Shown here piece by piece: positions 61,501 through 64,000 of a stretch of 64,000 nucleotides of DNA. Source of the DNA: Eremophila alpestris peregrina (lineage: Eukaryota; Chordata; Aves; Passeriformes; Alaudidae). Positions within the stretch are counted from its first letter, which is position 1. The number at the start of each line of letters is the position of its first letter. The stretch is taken from contig WMCF01000059.1 in the NCBI GenBank assembly GCA_009792885.1, forward strand, positions 3,335,524 to 3,399,523, read 5' to 3'. The notes beneath the pieces were generated by a model. It had not been told where the DNA came from. It ran no database searches and was given only the letters and a program-made list of their open reading frames with translations. A program made the position numbers and the translations under genes.

Positions 61501-64000
61501 GCTGCCCCAACAAACCTGAGCCTTACCAACCCAGGCAGCTCCTCAGAGCTTTACACATCCTGGAACAAGCCCCCCGGTGGGAGGGACCACTACCATGTCA
61601 CTTTGTATAGCCTCAGCAACCAGAGCAGGATTCAGGTCCAGACCTTGAGTCCAGATGCCCTGAACACCACCTGGACTAACCTGGAAGCAGGCAGCAAGTT
61701 TGCTGTGCAGGTCACTGCTGTGAAAGGCTCATTAGAAGCCTCTTCCATCAATGTCACCCAATGGACATGTGAGTGTGATTGGTTGGGTTGGGCACAGTGC
61801 CCCACTGTGAGCCTCCACCTGAGCCTTCCAGGGCACCCACCACCACCTTCCCCATCCCAAGCCATGCCCACAGCTTCTAAGTGTTGGTCTCACCTTTCTG
61901 CTCACTGCCCTCACTCCATCCTTGACATAGAGCCAATCCCCCCATCCACCCCAGAGGCTGTGGTTATCTCCCCTGCCACATCCAGCTGCAGACCCCAGGG
62001 ATGATGTGCTCAGTCATGTGCCCTGCCTGGCCATTTGTGCCCTGGCTTCTCTCCAGAGGATCTCTGGTCCAGCCTGCCTGCTGCCTGGAGGAACCCTGGG
62101 CACAGCAGCCAGCTCTCAGCACTGAGCCAGGAGGGCTAACTGTCTCCCTGTTGCTTTGCAGATCCCTTGGCCCCTGTCAACCTCAGCCTGGGCAGCCCCT
62201 CAGCTTCAGCACTGGTGGTGTCCTGGGCAGTGGTGGCTCGAGGGGCAGAAGGCTTTGTGGTGGATGTCTGTGAGGCAGCGTCCGGCGCTCCCGTCGGGCA
62301 CACGGTGCTGGCTGCTGGTGCCAGGAGTCACATCCTGAGGAGACTGAGCCCTGGCACCCGCTACAGCGTGGCAGTGAGGGCCACAGCTGGGCCCTTCCAC
62401 GCCAGCACCCCTAACCTCACCCACTGCACACGTGAGTGTCATGCTCTCCTTGCAGCCAGGTGTTCTTCACCAGATCTCCCCTTCCCAGTTCAGTCAGAGA
62501 CCATACTGGTGCAGCTGTCCTGCTTAGCTCTGCCACCCATGCAAGTACCCAGTGCTTATTCTCTGCTGGATGCAGCATGAGGAGTCTGTGCCCGATCCTG
62601 TGCCACACCCCATCCCTGGTAGCCATCCACAGCGATCCACAGTCTCAGGCAGCAGCCAGGGAGGAAGCAGCTGCCACAGAGTCACAGCCAGCCTGTGTGA
62701 CCCTGCTGCTGACCCAGCTCCTGCAGCACAGGCTTGGCAGAGATGTGGAGCATCTCCTTATGCTGAGCCCAGACGTGGCTCCTGGCAGTGACTTGTGTTT
62801 CCTCCCCAGGCCCGCTGCCCCCAGCTGCCGTGCACTGGCTGAGCATGGGGCACCCCGACAGGCTGAGCGTGGCCTGGGGGGCCACAGCTGGGGGCAGAGA
62901 TGGATACACACTGACCCTGTACCATGCACAGCTGGGCACTGTGGCAGCTACAGCCTCGCTTGGGAGAGACACCCACAACTTCACCTTCATGGGACTGGCC
63001 CCAGGACACGAGTACTCCCTGGAAGCCACTGCCACAGCTGGGCAGTACCAGGCAGCAGCACCCAAAATCAGTGGCTGGACACGTGAGTACCTGAAGCAGT
63101 GCCCTCTGTAGAGGGGTAGGAAATGTCACACCATGAGGCTGTCCTGAAGAGAGGTGGAAGGTTCACATGGGACCTGGTGGCACAGAAGATGTGCACACAC
63201 CTCTGCACAGGTGTGACACACGGCAGTTAGTGCAGGGGCACACTTCTGGCTGCATGGCACTGGGATGTTCATTTGTAGGCTTGCACAAGGACATGCTGAT
63301 GGAACAGGGCTGCCCAGATATGTCTGTGCTGGGACATTCCCTGCCTGTGCTGACCCATCTCCCTGGGTATAGGATTACAGAAATGTACAGGACACCTGTA
63401 CTGTACCTGTGTACAGGAGGCTCACTGAGTCTCTTCCCGCAGGTAGAAACCACCTTACCATAAAGGTTCATGAAATTATCAGTGTAGTGCAAGAAGCCAC
63501 TTCACAGTCCTCCCAGGAGAACAGGTCTTTGCTCTGCAGATGGGCTAATCCAGCTCTTCTCCCCACCCAGAAAGATTCTAGGGCTGGTCAGAGAACAGAG
63601 GCTGTGACAGTGCTGTCTGGGCACCTGCACAGCAGCTGGGTGTGGGAGCACACCTGTGCTCATGGCAGGGGTGAAGGTGTTCTCACTGGGCTGTGGGAGT
63701 GAGTGTGACCTGGATGAGGAGGGCTTGGCATGTGAGGGACCAGTAAGGGTGAGCATCATTAAAGGCGAGGTGAGATGGGAGTGGAAAAGAGAAAAGTGAG
63801 GACGAGGTGGCATTTGCCAGAGGGGATCCTCCCTCAGGGAGCACCTGTCCTGCTGCACAATGCCCCATTGGGTGTGTGTCTCCTGCTCAGTGTGCAGTCT
63901 CTAACATGAGCTGTGGTGGTTCCTCCCCAGGCCCGCTGCCCCCAGCTGCCGTGCGTGTGCTGAGCACAGCGCACCCTGACAGGCTGAGTGCAGCCTGGGG
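49562..64000 (+). CDS. PTPRV: Receptor-type tyrosine phosphatase V-like, extracellular FN3 region (5' part, continues past window)
   Basis: This is the 5' half of an R3-type receptor phosphatase. Exons: 49562-49627 (signal peptide MRSLLLSLLVLWV, cleavage near LAE), 50650-50704, then one FN3 domain per exon: 53045-53311, 54629-54895, 55438-55704, 57396-57668, 58369-58629, 59096-59368, 59783-60052, 60603-60872, 61002-61274, 61496-61768, 62162-62431, 62810-63082, and 63931 to the window end. All FN3 exons are phase 1 on both sides and 261-273 nt long. The frame is open for about 1142 codons. Each domain has the FN3 core (SW near the start, PGxxY near the end) and most close with WT. Many N-glycosylation sequons are present (NVS, NTT, NFT). 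The membrane and catalytic parts are outside the window. The position next to PTPN7 is where mammalian Ptprv (OST-PTP) and the human pseudogene PTPRVP lie, hence the name. PTPRB, PTPRJ or PTPRO are less likely. The ATG context is weak (CCCC before ATG). Confidence 0.87.
52000..52110 (+). mobile_element. CR1 LINE 3' end fragment
   Basis: ATGGATGTGGCACCTGGGGA, GCAGTTGGACTCAATAATTC and GGGCCTTTCCAACCTAAATG mark a short CR1 terminus in PTPRV intron 2. Confidence 0.85.
54100..54492 (+). mobile_element. CR1 LINE 3' fragment
   Basis: Landmarks in order: GGAGACAGGCTGAGAGATCT, GGGGTTGTTCAACATGGAGA, GATCTTAGGAAGAAATTCTT, GAAGCCCTGGCATAAGTTGC and CCCCTTCCAACCAAAACCAT. It lies in PTPRV intron 3 and ends about 135 bp before the next exon. 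Confidence 0.93.
56070..56405 (+). mobile_element. CR1 LINE 3' fragment
   Basis: Same CR1 family as the copy at 54100: GACTTTTTACATGGGCA, GATGTTAGGAAGAAATTGTT, CTGGCACAGGGTGCCCAGAG, CAAGGTCCTTTCCAATCC, then terminal ATTCTATGATTGTATGA. It lies in PTPRV intron 5. Confidence 0.94.
58192..58290 (-). mobile_element. CR1 LINE 3' end fragment, antisense
   Basis: TCACAGAATCACAGAACTGT, TAGGGTTGGAAGTGATCTCT and GATCATCTAGTCCAACCCCC form an antisense CR1 3' terminus in PTPRV intron 6, about 80 bp before the next FN3 exon. Confidence 0.93.

Overview
The window is vertebrate nuclear DNA, almost certainly from a bird and plausibly from a GC-rich microchromosome. It holds about a dozen CR1 LINE 3' fragments (the typical avian repeat), endogenous-retrovirus LTR remnants, short introns, CpG islands at gene starts and GC-rich minisatellites. 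Gene order (ARL8A, then PTPN7, then a PTPRV-like receptor phosphatase) matches the mammalian block at human 1q32.

Layout. Positions 1-14495 hold ARL8A on the minus strand: seven coding exons that splice into a complete 186-residue lysosomal small GTPase. Its first intron is long, repeat-rich and carries a sequencing-adapter artefact. Positions 14496-18540 contain the ARL8A CpG island and LTR-type retroviral remnants. Positions 18539-26113 hold PTPN7 (HePTP) on the minus strand: nine coding exons giving a complete 339-residue phosphatase whose key residues fall at the same numbers as in human HePTP. Positions 26114-49555 are about 23 kb without a recognisable protein gene. This stretch has a 34-bp minisatellite broken by an assembly gap, an orphan CpG island, a 20-bp minisatellite next to tandem CTCF-like motifs, and an apparently exact 1560-bp duplication on either side of a 10-N gap. 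From 49562 to the right edge runs the 5' part of PTPRV on the plus strand: signal peptide exon, one short exon, then twelve complete fibronectin type III (FN3) exons and the start of a thirteenth. The transmembrane and phosphatase parts lie beyond the window.

Function. ARL8A couples lysosomes to kinesin. PTPN7 dephosphorylates ERK and p38 in blood cells. PTPRV is an R3-type receptor tyrosine phosphatase known as OST-PTP in rodents and reduced to a pseudogene in human. They are neighbours by conserved synteny, and no operon-like relation is implied.

I found no new biological system. The strongest observations are two assembly artefacts (a 38-bp Nextera junction adapter and a probable false tandem duplication), the open and expanded FN3 array of avian PTPRV, and loss of the SP context at one MAPK site of PTPN7. 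Exon boundaries were worked out by hand from splice-site phase and protein similarity. No database search was run.
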